Source: Candidatus Aalborgicola defluviihabitans (lineage in GTDB: Bacteria > Pseudomonadota > Gammaproteobacteria > Burkholderiales > Burkholderiaceae_C). From it: 64,000 nt of DNA. The stretch is from assembly GCA_016705575.1 (NCBI GenBank), contig JADIXX010000001.1, positions 310,001 through 374,000 of the forward strand, read 5' to 3'. Below, in pieces: positions 43,880 to 53,362 of this stretch (positions are counted from its first letter, which is position 1; every line of letters begins with the position of its first letter). Below the pieces are notes generated by a model. That model saw only the letters and a program-made list of their open reading frames with translations. It was not told the DNA's origin and searched no databases. The position numbers were made by a program, and so were the translations under genes.

Positions 43880-45075
43880 CGATGGAGAAAAAGCGGGTGG
43901 TGGTGCTAGGGTCTACCGGCTCCATTGGGGTCAATACACTCGATGTGTTAGAGCATCACCCAGAACGCTTTGAAGTGTTTGCACTCACGGCTTCAACGAG
44001 TGTGGATGCCATGCTGAAGCAGTGTGTACGGCACAAGCCGGAGTTTGCCGTGATGGCCAGTGAGGAACACGGTCGCTTGCTCGAAGCGCAGTGCCGCTCG
44101 GCAGACCTCTCTACCCATGTTTTGTGGGGCACTAGCGCCATTGAAATGGTAGCTGGCCACGAGCAGGCGGATACGATCATGGCGGCCATTGTGGGAGCGG
44201 CAGGATTAGCCCCCTGCCTGGCAGCTGCCAAATCTGGCAAACGACTGTTACTGGCCAACAAAGAGGCCCTGGTGGTGGGTGGCCAATTGTTTATGGACAC
44301 GGTGGCAGCTGGTGGGGCTACCTTGCTGCCGATCGACAGCGAACACTCTGCCGTATTCCAATCCCTGCCACAAGATCCTTGTGACTGGCCTGCGCGCATT
44401 GACAAGATTATTTTGACAGCGTCTGGAGGGCCCTTTCGGACACGCGACCCAGCAACTTTGTCCATGGTGACGCCTGACGAGGCTTGCGCCCATCCCAATT
44501 GGGTGATGGGACGCAAGATTTCGGTGGATTCAGCCACCATGATGAACAAGGCGCTTGAAGTTATAGAAGCCCGATTCCTGTTTGGCGTTGCACCGGAGCA
44601 AATTCAGGTAGTTATTCACCCGCAAAGCGTAATTCACTCGATGGTCCAGTATATTGATCATTCGGTAGTGGCCCAGCTCGGCACGCCGGACATGCGTGGG
44701 CCCATCGCCTACGGTTTGTCGTGGCCAGACCGAATCAAGTCTGGCGCCACTGCATTGAACTTTTCCAGCATGGCGGGTCTGACGTTTGAGGAAATTACTG
44801 CGGAAGGACACACGTTGCGTTTCCCTGGAATCGGTTTGGCCTGGGCGGCACTCAAGGCAGTGCCAGGCACCACGGCTGTTTTGAATGCCGCCAATGAGGT
44901 GGCGGTCGCCGCGTTTTTGGACCGGCAAATCCGGTACGACCAGATTCACCATATCAATCTGGAAACTCTGAATGCGGTCATACCGCAGGCACCCACTTCA
45001 CTGGAAGACCTTTTAAGCCTTGACCAACAGACCAGGGCTGCCGCACAAACGCTGGTTGCTCGTTGGTGTGCCTGA
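43876..45075 (+). CDS. dxr: 1-deoxy-D-xylulose-5-phosphate reductoisomerase
   Basis: A 399-residue NADPH enzyme of the MEP isoprenoid pathway. GSTGSIGVNTLDVL (about 12-25) binds NADPH. LLANKEALVVGG, PIDSEHSAVFQ and TASGGPFR carry substrate and metal ligands. Its product feeds, via the MEP path, the prenyl chains elongated by UppS. Normal length. Confidence 0.97.
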   Translation: MTMEKKRVVVLGSTGSIGVNTLDVLEHHPERFEVFALTASTSVDAMLKQCVRHKPEFAVMASEEHGRLLEAQCRSADLSTHVLWGTSAIEMVAGHEQADTIMAAIVGAAGLAPCLAAAKSGKRLLLANKEALVVGGQLFMDTVAAGGATLLPIDSEHSAVFQSLPQDPCDWPARIDKIILTASGGPFRTRDPATLSMVTPDEACAHPNWVMGRKISVDSATMMNKALEVIEARFLFGVAPEQIQVVIHPQSVIHSMVQYIDHSVVAQLGTPDMRGPIAYGLSWPDRIKSGATALNFSSMAGLTFEEITAEGHTLRFPGIGLAWAALKAVPGTTAVLNAANEVAVAAFLDRQIRYDQIHHINLETLNAVIPQAPTSLEDLLSLDQQTRAAAQTLVARWCA

Positions 45076-45096
45076 GTGCGACGAAGGCTCTAGTAC

Positions 45097-46461
45097 ATGA
45101 TGTTGACTCTGGTTGCCTTCATTATTGCCATTGCCGTTTTGGTTGCCGTGCACGAATGGGGGCATTTTTCGGTAGCACGCGCTTGCGGGGTCAAGGTTTT
45201 GCGGTTTTCAGTTGGGTTTGGCCCTCGGCTGGCAGGCTGGACGTCGACCACGACCGGCACCGAATACGTGGTGGGAGTGCTGCCCATTGGCGGGTACGTG
45301 AAGATGCTCGATGAGCGTGAAGGCCCGGTCGACGACAGCGAAAGCGCATTAGCCTTCAACACCAAGCCTTTGCGTAGCCGTGCAGCAATTGTGGCGGCAG
45401 GCCCCATTGCCAACTTGCTGTTGGCGGTAATCCTCTATAGCGTGGTTAATTGGATTGGCGTCGATCAACCGCAGGCGTTGCTGGCACGGCCATCCCAGGG
45501 CACTGTTTTGGCCATAGCTGGCCTTCAGGGCGGTGAGCGCGTGGTGCAAGCCGGTTATGAAGGTGAGGAGTTAGAGCCGGTTCAATCGTTTGAAAAATTT
45601 CGATGGTGGATGGCCCGCGGTGCGCTGGAGCACCGCAATGTTCAGGTTGAATTTCTGAAACCAGGGGCACGCAACACGCAAGCGGTTGTGCTTGCGTTGA
45701 GTGAAGTGGACGCGCCCGACGCTAATGCCCAGTTATTCGCACGAATCGGAATTTTGGGGCCGTATTCCCAAGCCCAGATCAGCACGATATTGCCCGATGG
45801 GGCTGCTGCCCTGGCGCAGTTGCGCACCGGTGACGTGGTTTTGCGGGTGGACCAGACGGACATCGTGGATGCCGGCCAATTGCGTGACATGATTCGGGTA
45901 TCCGGGCGCGATGCAGAGCCTTTGCCGCAAACTTGGCAGTTGGACCGGGGTGGCGAACGCCTCACTGTGACTGTCAAACCCGCGCGTGAACGGGAAGGTG
46001 ATCAGTACATTGGCCGTATTCGAGCCGGTATCGGATCACCCTTGGCCATGACGACGGTTCAGTATGGTTTGCTGGATGGAGTGGGCGAAGCCCTGGCTCA
46101 CACCTGGGAGACATCTGCACTGACCTTGCGGGTACTAGGGCAAATTGTGGTGGGTAAGGCGTCGCTTAACAACCTCAGTGGTCCCATCACCATTGCCGAT
46201 TACGCCGGAAAGTCCGCTGCAATGGGTCCAACGCAATTTCTGCTTTTTCTGGCTTTGATGAGCATCAGTTTGGGTGTCCTGAACCTGCTGCCATTACCGA
46301 TTCTGGATGGAGGGCACCTGATGTATTATCTTTGGGAGGCACTTTCTGGAAAGCCTGTGACGCTGACGTGGACTGAGCGGTTGCAAAAAGTGGGATTCGT
46401 CATCCTGCTGATGATGATGTCCGTTGCCGTCGTGAACGATGTGACGCGTCTGCTGCGGTGA
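45097..46461 (+). CDS. rseP: Site-2 intramembrane zinc protease RseP
   Basis: A 454-residue membrane metalloprotease. H19-E20-x-x-H23 (VHEWGHFSVAR) in TM1 and the LDGG motif in NLLPLPILDGGHLM near the C-terminus form the active site. Two PDZ-like regions lie between (about 120-210 and 220-305). It cleaves anti-sigma factor RseA and signal-peptide remnants. Located directly before bamA, as usual. Confidence 0.96.
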   Translation: MMLTLVAFIIAIAVLVAVHEWGHFSVARACGVKVLRFSVGFGPRLAGWTSTTTGTEYVVGVLPIGGYVKMLDEREGPVDDSESALAFNTKPLRSRAAIVAAGPIANLLLAVILYSVVNWIGVDQPQALLARPSQGTVLAIAGLQGGERVVQAGYEGEELEPVQSFEKFRWWMARGALEHRNVQVEFLKPGARNTQAVVLALSEVDAPDANAQLFARIGILGPYSQAQISTILPDGAAALAQLRTGDVVLRVDQTDIVDAGQLRDMIRVSGRDAEPLPQTWQLDRGGERLTVTVKPAREREGDQYIGRIRAGIGSPLAMTTVQYGLLDGVGEALAHTWETSALTLRVLGQIVVGKASLNNLSGPITIADYAGKSAAMGPTQFLLFLALMSISLGVLNLLPLPILDGGHLMYYLWEALSGKPVTLTWTERLQKVGFVILLMMMSVAVVNDVTRLLR

Positions 46462-46508
46462 CCTGACGGGGCCGTCCTCAAACTTCCGGAATAATTAAGT
46501 TGGTGAAT

Positions 46509-48809
46509 ATGCAATTCAATCGTAAATTTCTGCGCCGCGTGTCTGTGGTAGCTGCGTCGCTATGGGCCATCCAGGGTGCCTGGGCGGTCGAGCCGTTTAC
46601 GGTCCAGGATATTCGGGTTGAGGGCTTGCAGCGGGCCGAGGCTGGGACGATTTTTGCATCGTTGCCCGTGCGTGTGGGTGATACCTACAGCGACGAAAAG
46701 GCTGCGGCCTCCATCAAAGCGCTGTTCGGTCTCGGTTTGTTCAAGGATGTGCGCATCGAGGTGAGTGGTGGCGTGTTGGTGGTCATCGTGGAAGAGCGTC
46801 CCACAATCGCGGAAATTGAATTTGTGGGCAGCAAGGAGTTCGACAAAGACGTTCTGAAGAAAGCCCTGCTACAAATCGGGTTGGCCGATGGCCGTCCTTT
46901 TGACAAGGCTTTGGTCGATCGTGCCGAGCAGGAGCTTAAGCGCCAATACATCAACCGCAGCATGTATGCATCGGAAGTGGTTACCACGGTGACGCCAGTG
47001 GACCGTAACCGTGTCAATCTGAGTTTTGCGGTGACAGAAGGCGAGCCCGCCAAGATCAGCGAAATCCGCATTGTTGGTAACAAGGCATTTTCCGAGTCCA
47101 CTTTGCGTGGCCTGTTCGACCTGGATACCGGTGGTTGGCTCACCTGGTACACGAAGTCGGATCGCTACTCACGTGCCAAATTAAACGCTGATATTGAATC
47201 CTTGCGTTCTTATTATCTGGCGCGAGGCTACCTGGAGTTCAAGGTGGACACGACACAAGTGGCCATTTCGCCAAACAAGCAGGACATGAGCATCACGATC
47301 AACATCACCGAAGGTGATCAGTTCGTTGTCTCGAAAGTCAATCTTTTGGGCAACTTTCTGGGCAAGGAAGATGAGTTCAAGTCCCTGGTTGCTATCCGAG
47401 TGGGACAACCTTACAACGCCGACCAAATTGCCGCAACTACCAAGGCGTTCACCGATCATTTCGGTGATTTCGGCTATGCATTCTCCCGTGTGGAACCGCG
47501 CACTGCCATTGACCGGTCCACCAATCGGGTCGAGGTGACGCTGCAAGTCGATCCGTCTCGCCGAGTCTACGTGCGCCGCATCAATGTTGCTGGCAATGAC
47601 CGCACGCGTGACGAGGTGATCCGTCGTGAGTTCCGCCAGTTCGAGGCGTCTTGGTACGACGGTGAAAAAATTCGTCAGTCCCGCAACCGGGTGGACCGCC
47701 TGGGTTTTTTCAAGGAAGTCACCATGGATACGCAGGAAGTTCCTGGCTCCATGGATCAGGTCGACCTGACGGTGACCGTTGCTGAAAAGCCCACCGGAAG
47801 CATCAGTTTGGGCGCTGGCATTTCCAGTGCGGACGGCTTTGGCGTGTCTTTTGGATTCAAGCAAGACAACGCCTTTGGCTCTGGCAATTCGTTGGGCGTT
47901 GAGGTCAACACCAGCAAGCAGTTCCGTACCCTGGTATTCAACACTACCAACCCGTATTTCACGGAAGACGGTGTGTCGCGGTCGATTGAGGTGTACCAGC
48001 GCAACTCCAAGCCGTACGTTGACTTCAACAGCTACGCCATTGAGACGACCGGTGGCAGTATCCGTTTTGGGGTGCCTTTCACGGAATACGACACAGTGTA
48101 TTTTGGTCTTGGCATTGACCAGACCACCATTGTTCCAGGCACTTTGCTTCCCGTGGTGTACCAGGACTTTGCCAATCGCTTTGGCTTCACCAGCAATGCG
48201 GTTCCGCTGACCATTGGCTGGGGTCGAGACACGCGTGACAGCGCACTGGTGCCCACCAGGGGCAAAGTGATGAAGACTTCTGCCGAGTGGAGTATTGCGG
48301 GGGATTTGAAATACGTGCGCGGTACGGCCTCTTACCAGCAGTACGTGCCGGTTACCAACAAGATTACAGCTGCCTTCAATGCAGAGTTGTCACTGGGTAC
48401 TACAACCGGTGGCGCCAATTATTACCCTATCTTTAAGAATTTCTACTCCGGTGGTTTGGGAACTGTGCGTGGCTTTGAGCAAAGTAGCCTGACAACCGCG
48501 ACCCAGCGCGCGTTGGGTCTGATAGCCACTGGCGGCACCAAGAAGGTCAATTTCAACCTGGAGTTGTTGTCGCCTCTGCCTGGCGGCGGCAAAGACCGCA
48601 CCCTGCGTGCTTACACCTTCTTCGACGCGGGTGGCATTTACGGTGACGACGAACCCCTCCAGCTCGCAGATATGCGCAGTTCGGTGGGCATTGGTATCAG
48701 CTGGATTTCACCCGTTGGTCCATTGCGCCTGGCGTTTGCCAAACCCATCAAGCAGTTTGATAACGATAGAATTCAGTCATTGCAATTCCAGATCGGAAGT
48801 TCCTTTTAA
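46509..48809 (+). CDS. bamA: Outer-membrane assembly factor BamA
   Basis: A 766-residue Omp85 protein. It has a signal peptide (about 1-24, ending AWA), five POTRA repeats (about 25-420; FTVQDIRVEGLQRAEAGTIF opens the first) and a C-terminal 16-strand barrel ending in Phe (FQIGSSF). It inserts beta-barrel proteins into the outer membrane. ATG 46509 is used; GTG 46503 and TTG 46500 are in frame too. Its stop shares a base with the skp start (TAATG). Confidence 0.97.
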   Translation: MQFNRKFLRRVSVVAASLWAIQGAWAVEPFTVQDIRVEGLQRAEAGTIFASLPVRVGDTYSDEKAAASIKALFGLGLFKDVRIEVSGGVLVVIVEERPTIAEIEFVGSKEFDKDVLKKALLQIGLADGRPFDKALVDRAEQELKRQYINRSMYASEVVTTVTPVDRNRVNLSFAVTEGEPAKISEIRIVGNKAFSESTLRGLFDLDTGGWLTWYTKSDRYSRAKLNADIESLRSYYLARGYLEFKVDTTQVAISPNKQDMSITINITEGDQFVVSKVNLLGNFLGKEDEFKSLVAIRVGQPYNADQIAATTKAFTDHFGDFGYAFSRVEPRTAIDRSTNRVEVTLQVDPSRRVYVRRINVAGNDRTRDEVIRREFRQFEASWYDGEKIRQSRNRVDRLGFFKEVTMDTQEVPGSMDQVDLTVTVAEKPTGSISLGAGISSADGFGVSFGFKQDNAFGSGNSLGVEVNTSKQFRTLVFNTTNPYFTEDGVSRSIEVYQRNSKPYVDFNSYAIETTGGSIRFGVPFTEYDTVYFGLGIDQTTIVPGTLLPVVYQDFANRFGFTSNAVPLTIGWGRDTRDSALVPTRGKVMKTSAEWSIAGDLKYVRGTASYQQYVPVTNKITAAFNAELSLGTTTGGANYYPIFKNFYSGGLGTVRGFEQSSLTTATQRALGLIATGGTKKVNFNLELLSPLPGGGKDRTLRAYTFFDAGGIYGDDEPLQLADMRSSVGIGISWISPVGPLRLAFAKPIKQFDNDRIQSLQFQIGSSF

Positions 48810-49324
48810 TGAAAACGTCAAAATTTGCCTGGTTGATTTCTGCAGTGCTGGCCGGTTGCGCCATGAGCGCCGCTGCGCAGGAATTCAAGGTAGGCGTCAT
48901 CAACTACCAGGTCATCACAACCCAATCCAACCCAGCCAAAGCGGCGCAAACCAAGCTGGAGCAAGAGTTTTCCAAGCGCCAGAAGGAGTTGACTGACCAG
49001 CAGGCTGCGTTAAAAGCGTTTGGAGAAAAGTTCGACCGCGACGCGCCTACTCTGAGCGAGAGTCAGCGCGCCAACCGTCAGAAGGAAGGCACCGATTTGG
49101 CCCGAGACTTGCAGCGCCGTCAGCGTGAGTTTCAGGAAGACCTGAATGGTCGCCGTAACGAGGAATTGCAACAGCTTCTGGAACGGGCGACACGGGCCGT
49201 CAAACAGGTTGCCGAAGCAGAAAAATACGATATGGTTTTGCAGGAAGTGGTGTTCGTCAACCCCAAACACGACATCACTGACAAGGTTCTCAAGATCCTC
49301 AACGCCAACACCGCTTCCAAGTAA
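48809..49324 (+). CDS. skp: Periplasmic chaperone Skp/OmpH
   Basis: A 171-residue periplasmic chaperone. Signal peptide (about 1-24, CAMSAAAQ), then FKVGVINYQVI and a long charged coiled coil (about 55-135) forming the tentacles that hold unfolded outer-membrane proteins for BamA. Translationally coupled to bamA. Confidence 0.94.
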   Translation: MKTSKFAWLISAVLAGCAMSAAAQEFKVGVINYQVITTQSNPAKAAQTKLEQEFSKRQKELTDQQAALKAFGEKFDRDAPTLSESQRANRQKEGTDLARDLQRRQREFQEDLNGRRNEELQQLLERATRAVKQVAEAEKYDMVLQEVVFVNPKHDITDKVLKILNANTASK

Positions 49325-49348
49325 GCCTTGGATGCGTGTGTGTGAAGT

Positions 49349-50323
49349 ATGAAGCGTGACCTGGCTTCAATCGTCGCCGCCTTGGGCGGCGATTTACATG
49401 GTGATGGCGGTCTGCAGGTGACAGGCCTGGCCCCATTGGAGGGCGCCACGCCGCAAGACATCAGTTTTCTCAGCAACCCCCGATACCAGCAGCAATTGCT
49501 GGATTCGCGGGCGGCCTGTGTCATTGTGGCGCCTGCCATGCGCGAAGTCGCTGTGGCACGCGGCGCCTGTATCGTCACTGATCAGCCCTACCTGTACTTT
49601 GCCAAGCTTACGCAGCTTTACAAACGCGACCGCGATCCACATCCACACCCCGGCATCCATCCCAGCGCGGTGGTGGATGCTGCTGCCGTGGTTCATCCGA
49701 CGGCCAGCATTGGCGCACTGTGTGTGGTTGAGCGTGGAGCCAGCATTGGTGCTGGTACGGTGCTTAAATCGCGGGTGACAGTGGGTGAAGATTGTGTAGT
49801 GGGAGCGCGCTGCCTTTTGCATCCTGGCGTGGTCATTGGTGCGGATGGCTTTGGCTTTGCACCGAATGGCGAGGCTTGGGAAAAGATCGAACAATTGGGT
49901 GCCGTTCAAATTGGCAACGACGTGGAGATTGGCGCCAACACCTGCATTGACCGTGGGGCCCTGCAGGACACGGTGATTGAGGACGGCGTCAAGCTCGATA
50001 ACTTGATCCAGATTGGCCATAACGTGCGGGTGGGTCGCCACACCGCCATGGCCGGTTGCGTGGGCGTGGCCGGCAGCGCCACCATTGGCGCCAATTGCAC
50101 CGTAGGCGGCGGTGCCATCATTTTGGGGCATTTGACGATTGGCGCCCATGTGAACATATCTGCCGGTACGCTGGTCAGCAAATCGCTGTTGAAGCCGGGC
50201 CACTACACCGGCATCTTTCCCGTGGACGACAATGCCACCTGGGAACGCAACGCCGCATCGCTGAAGCAGTTGCACAGCCTGCGAGACCGTATCAAGACTT
50301 TGGAAAAAGAGACAAAAAAATGA
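49349..50323 (+). CDS. lpxD: UDP-3-O-(3-hydroxyacyl)glucosamine N-acyltransferase
   Basis: A 324-residue left-handed beta-helix acyltransferase of lipid A synthesis. An N-terminal uridine-binding domain (DISFLSNPRY) is followed by many hexapeptide repeats, then a C-terminal helix. GFGFAPNGEAWEKIEQLGAVQIGNDVEIG is conserved. The stop overlaps the fabZ start (ATGA). Confidence 0.97.
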   Translation: MKRDLASIVAALGGDLHGDGGLQVTGLAPLEGATPQDISFLSNPRYQQQLLDSRAACVIVAPAMREVAVARGACIVTDQPYLYFAKLTQLYKRDRDPHPHPGIHPSAVVDAAAVVHPTASIGALCVVERGASIGAGTVLKSRVTVGEDCVVGARCLLHPGVVIGADGFGFAPNGEAWEKIEQLGAVQIGNDVEIGANTCIDRGALQDTVIEDGVKLDNLIQIGHNVRVGRHTAMAGCVGVAGSATIGANCTVGGGAIILGHLTIGAHVNISAGTLVSKSLLKPGHYTGIFPVDDNATWERNAASLKQLHSLRDRIKTLEKETKK

Positions 50324-50760
50324 TGGACATCCACGAAATCCTCAAAAAACTGCCGCACCGTTACCCTTTTCTCATGGTTGACCGGGTCATCGCCATCGAA
50401 AAAGGGGTGTCCATTCAGGCCCTCAAGAACGTCACCATCAACGAGCCTTTTTTCAACGGCCACTTTCCCCACCGCCCGGTCATGCCCGGTGTGATGATGC
50501 TCGAAGCCATGGCGCAGGCCGCAGCGCTGTTGGTGTTCGACACCATGGGGGTGAGCCCGGACGACAAAATGGTGTACTACTTTGCGGGTATTGACGGTGC
50601 CCGATTCAAGCGCCCGGTGGAGCCTGGCGACCAATTGGTGATGGACGTCACTATGATCCGTTCCAAGTCCGGCATATTCAAGTTTGCCGGTGTGACCCGC
50701 GTGGAAGGTAATGTGGTGTGCGAGGCCGAGTTGATGTGCACCATGCGCACCATCGCTTGA
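50320..50760 (+). CDS. fabZ: 3-hydroxyacyl-[ACP] dehydratase FabZ
   Basis: A 146-residue hot-dog-fold dehydratase of fatty-acid synthesis. Catalytic H48 lies in FFNGHFPHRPVMPGV and E62 in LEAMAQ. Two ATG codons in tandem (50320, 50323) start it. Placing it inside the lpx cluster balances phospholipid and lipid A supply. Confidence 0.97.
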   Translation: MMDIHEILKKLPHRYPFLMVDRVIAIEKGVSIQALKNVTINEPFFNGHFPHRPVMPGVMMLEAMAQAAALLVFDTMGVSPDDKMVYYFAGIDGARFKRPVEPGDQLVMDVTMIRSKSGIFKFAGVTRVEGNVVCEAELMCTMRTIA

Positions 50761-50779
50761 ACGGATTCGGCAGCACGTT

Positions 50780-51574
50780 GTGACCCAGATCCACCCCAGT
50801 GCTATTGTCGATCCGGCTGCGGAGCTGGACGACTCCGTCACCGTTGGCCCCTACACCGTCATCGGTCCGCATGTGCGCATCGCGGCCGGGACCACAGTGG
50901 GGCCGCATTGCGTCATAGAAGGCCACACCACCATTGGCCGAGACAACCGCATCTTCCAGTTCAATTCGTTGGGTGCCATTCCGCAAGACAAAAAATATGC
51001 GGGCGAACCCTGCGAGCTGCGCATTGGCGATCGCAACACCATCCGCGAGTTTTGCACCTTCAACATCGGATCACCGGGTGATGTGGGCGTAACCCAGGTT
51101 GGTAATGACAACTGGATCATGGCCTATGTGCATCTGGCGCATGACTGTCAGGTCGGCAACAACACTATTTTTGCCAACAACTCCCAGCTAGCCGGCCACG
51201 TGCACGTAGACGACTGGGTCATTCTGGGCGGCTTCACCGTGGTGCACCAGTTTGTCAGGCTGGGAGCACACAGCCTGACGGCCATGTGCTCCCTGTTGTT
51301 TGCCGATTTGCCACCGTTTGTCATGTGTCAAGGCCAGCCAGCAGGTGCGCGCTCCATGAACTTTGAAGGCCTGCGCCGCCGTGGCTGGACGCCTGAGCGC
51401 ATCAGCGGTGTCAAGGCCATGCACAAGGCCCTGTACCGTGACGGTTTGACGCTGGAACAGGCCAAAGTCCGCATTGCCGAGCTGGTTGCCAAACAACCCG
51501 AAACGGCACCTGACGTGGCCATGATGTTGTCCTTTTTGCACCAGACCACGCCCCAGCGCGGTATCGTTCGTTAG
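50780..51574 (+). CDS. lpxA: UDP-N-acetylglucosamine acyltransferase
   Basis: A 264-residue hexapeptide-repeat enzyme for the first lipid A step. IHPSAIVDPAAEL at the start, HLAHDCQVG (catalytic His about 120), and the C-terminal helical domain NFEGLRRRGW. Starts with GTG at 50780, 19 bases after fabZ. Confidence 0.97.
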   Translation: MTQIHPSAIVDPAAELDDSVTVGPYTVIGPHVRIAAGTTVGPHCVIEGHTTIGRDNRIFQFNSLGAIPQDKKYAGEPCELRIGDRNTIREFCTFNIGSPGDVGVTQVGNDNWIMAYVHLAHDCQVGNNTIFANNSQLAGHVHVDDWVILGGFTVVHQFVRLGAHSLTAMCSLLFADLPPFVMCQGQPAGARSMNFEGLRRRGWTPERISGVKAMHKALYRDGLTLEQAKVRIAELVAKQPETAPDVAMMLSFLHQTTPQRGIVR

Positions 51575-51585
51575 GGCCGTCTGGC

Positions 51586-52773
51586 ATGCAAGCAGCACCG
51601 CCCGTGGCCCCGGTGCCGCAAACCCAACCCAACATTGCGATGGTGGCTGGCGAGGCTTCTGGCGACCTGCTGGCCGGCCTCATGCTGGAAGGCCTGAAGG
51701 CGCGCTGGCCGGGGCTGACTGCTGCCGGTATTGGTGGCCCTCAAATGGCACGCCATGGCTTTGAGGCTTGGTGGCCGCACTACAAGCTCTCGGTGCATGG
51801 GTTCGGCTGGGAGGTGTTACGCCGCTACCGCGAAATTGTGGGTATCCGCAGCCAGTTACAGGTGCGGTTGCTGGCCAAAAAGCCCGATGTGTTTATCGGT
51901 GTGGATGCACCCGATTTCAACCTGCACGTAGAGCGCAATCTGCGCCAGGCAGGTGTGAAGACCGTGCATTTTGTCTGCCCCTCCATCTGGGCCTGGCGCC
52001 CCGAGCGGATCGAGAAGATTCGCGCCAGCGTAGACCACGTGCTGTGCATTTTCCCGTTTGAACCAGAATTGCTGGCCATCCATGGCATAAACGCGAGCTA
52101 TGTGGGCCACCCGCTGGCCAATGTGATTGCACTGGAGCCTGACAAGGCCGCAGCCCGCGCAGCCCTGGGCCTGCAGCCAGATGACCGGGTGTTGGCCATT
52201 TTGCCGGGCAGCCGCGCATCTGAGGTTCAGCACCTGGCCTTGTGCTTCTTTGAGGCTGCAGCCCTCGTCAAACGGTCGCAAGAAGCTATTAAATTGATAG
52301 TGCCTGCGGTACCGGCCTTGCGCGGTGCAATCGAGCGGGCGGCCCAGCGCGCCGGCATGCTGGATCAGGTGCAAATCGTGGACGGTCAGTCGCACACCGT
52401 GCTGGCAGCCTGCGATGTGACGCTGATCGCCAGCGGCACTGCCACGCTGGAGGCGGCTTTGTTCAAGCGGCCCATGGTCATTGCCTACCGTATGGGCTGG
52501 CTGTCGTGGCGGATCATGCGGCCCAAGCAGTTGCAGCCCTGGGTGGGGCTGCCCAATATCCTTAGCAGGGATTTCATCGTGCCAGAGCTGATACAAGACC
52601 GCGCCAGCCCGCCAGCGCTGGCCAATGCGGTGCTGCAATGGTTTGCCGATATCTCGGATCAGCCTGCGAAAATGGCGGCGTTGCAACGCCAATTTCTGGC
52701 ACTGCACCACAGCTTGCGGCGCGACACCTCCCAACTGGCAACCGATGCGATCGAAAAAATTCTTGCACGCTGA
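51586..52773 (+). CDS. lpxB: Lipid A disaccharide synthase
   Basis: A 395-residue GT-B glycosyltransferase that joins UDP-diacylglucosamine and lipid X. Motifs are MVAGEASGDLLAG (20-32), GVDAPDFN, SIWAWRPERI, LPGSRASEVQ and SGTATLEAAL. A repeat copy underlies residues about 224-240 (AAALVKRSQEAIKLIVP) without changing the expected length. Confidence 0.97.
   Translation: MQAAPPVAPVPQTQPNIAMVAGEASGDLLAGLMLEGLKARWPGLTAAGIGGPQMARHGFEAWWPHYKLSVHGFGWEVLRRYREIVGIRSQLQVRLLAKKPDVFIGVDAPDFNLHVERNLRQAGVKTVHFVCPSIWAWRPERIEKIRASVDHVLCIFPFEPELLAIHGINASYVGHPLANVIALEPDKAAARAALGLQPDDRVLAILPGSRASEVQHLALCFFEAAALVKRSQEAIKLIVPAVPALRGAIERAAQRAGMLDQVQIVDGQSHTVLAACDVTLIASGTATLEAALFKRPMVIAYRMGWLSWRIMRPKQLQPWVGLPNILSRDFIVPELIQDRASPPALANAVLQWFADISDQPAKMAALQRQFLALHHSLRRDTSQLATDAIEKILAR
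52257..52303 (+). repeat. Interspersed AGCCCTCG repeat, copy F (within lpxB)
   Basis: GCAGCCCTCGTCAAACGG, then TCGCAAGAAGCTATTAAA and TTGATAGTGCC. Head and tail match well, the middle is diverged. It lies in sense orientation in lpxB and codes for residues that fit the family, so it may be partly coincidental. Confidence 0.5.
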
Positions 52774-53362
52774 GCAAGCAAAACTCTCCTGGGATACCCC
52801 CGGACTGACCGCCGGCGTGGACGAGGCCGGGCGTGGCCCCTTGGCTGGACCAGTGGTTGCGGCGGCGGTGATTTTGGATGATCGCCGTCCGATTCAGGGC
52901 CTTGCCGACTCCAAAGTCCTAACTGCCAAGCGGCGCGAGCAATTGTTTGAAGAAATCCGGGCCAAGGCCTTGTGCTGCTCTATTGCCCAGGCCAGTGCGG
53001 AAGAAGTCGACCAGATCAACATATTGCAGGCCACCCTGCTGGCCATGCGGCGTGCGGTTGAAGGGTTGCGCCTCAAACCCACTTTGGTACTGGTCGACGG
53101 CAACCGCCTGCCGGTGCTAACGATGCGGGCCGAGGCCATTGTCAAAGGCGACAGCAAGGTGCAAGCCATCTCGGCGGCTTCTATTTTGGCCAAGGTGACG
53201 CGTGACCGCTGGTGTGCCGAGCTCGACGCCCTGTACCCGCAATACGGCTTTGCAGGCCACAAAGGCTACGGCACGGCCGAGCATCTGGCGGCCCTGCAAG
53301 CCCATGGTGCCTGCCCACAGCACCGCAAGACCTTTGCACCAGTGGCCAAGGTGTTGGTATGA
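52745..53362 (+). CDS. rnhB: Ribonuclease HII
   Basis: A 205-residue RNase H2-type enzyme that removes ribonucleotides from DNA. The catalytic start is GVD26-E27-AGRGPLAGPVVAAAV, later Asp in LVDGNRLP, and HKGYGTAEH near the end. The ATG at 52745 overlaps the lpxB tail by 29 bases; a TTG seven codons later is another option. Its stop overlaps the next start (ATGA). Confidence 0.95.
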   Translation: MRSKKFLHAEQAKLSWDTPGLTAGVDEAGRGPLAGPVVAAAVILDDRRPIQGLADSKVLTAKRREQLFEEIRAKALCCSIAQASAEEVDQINILQATLLAMRRAVEGLRLKPTLVLVDGNRLPVLTMRAEAIVKGDSKVQAISAASILAKVTRDRWCAELDALYPQYGFAGHKGYGTAEHLAALQAHGACPQHRKTFAPVAKVLV

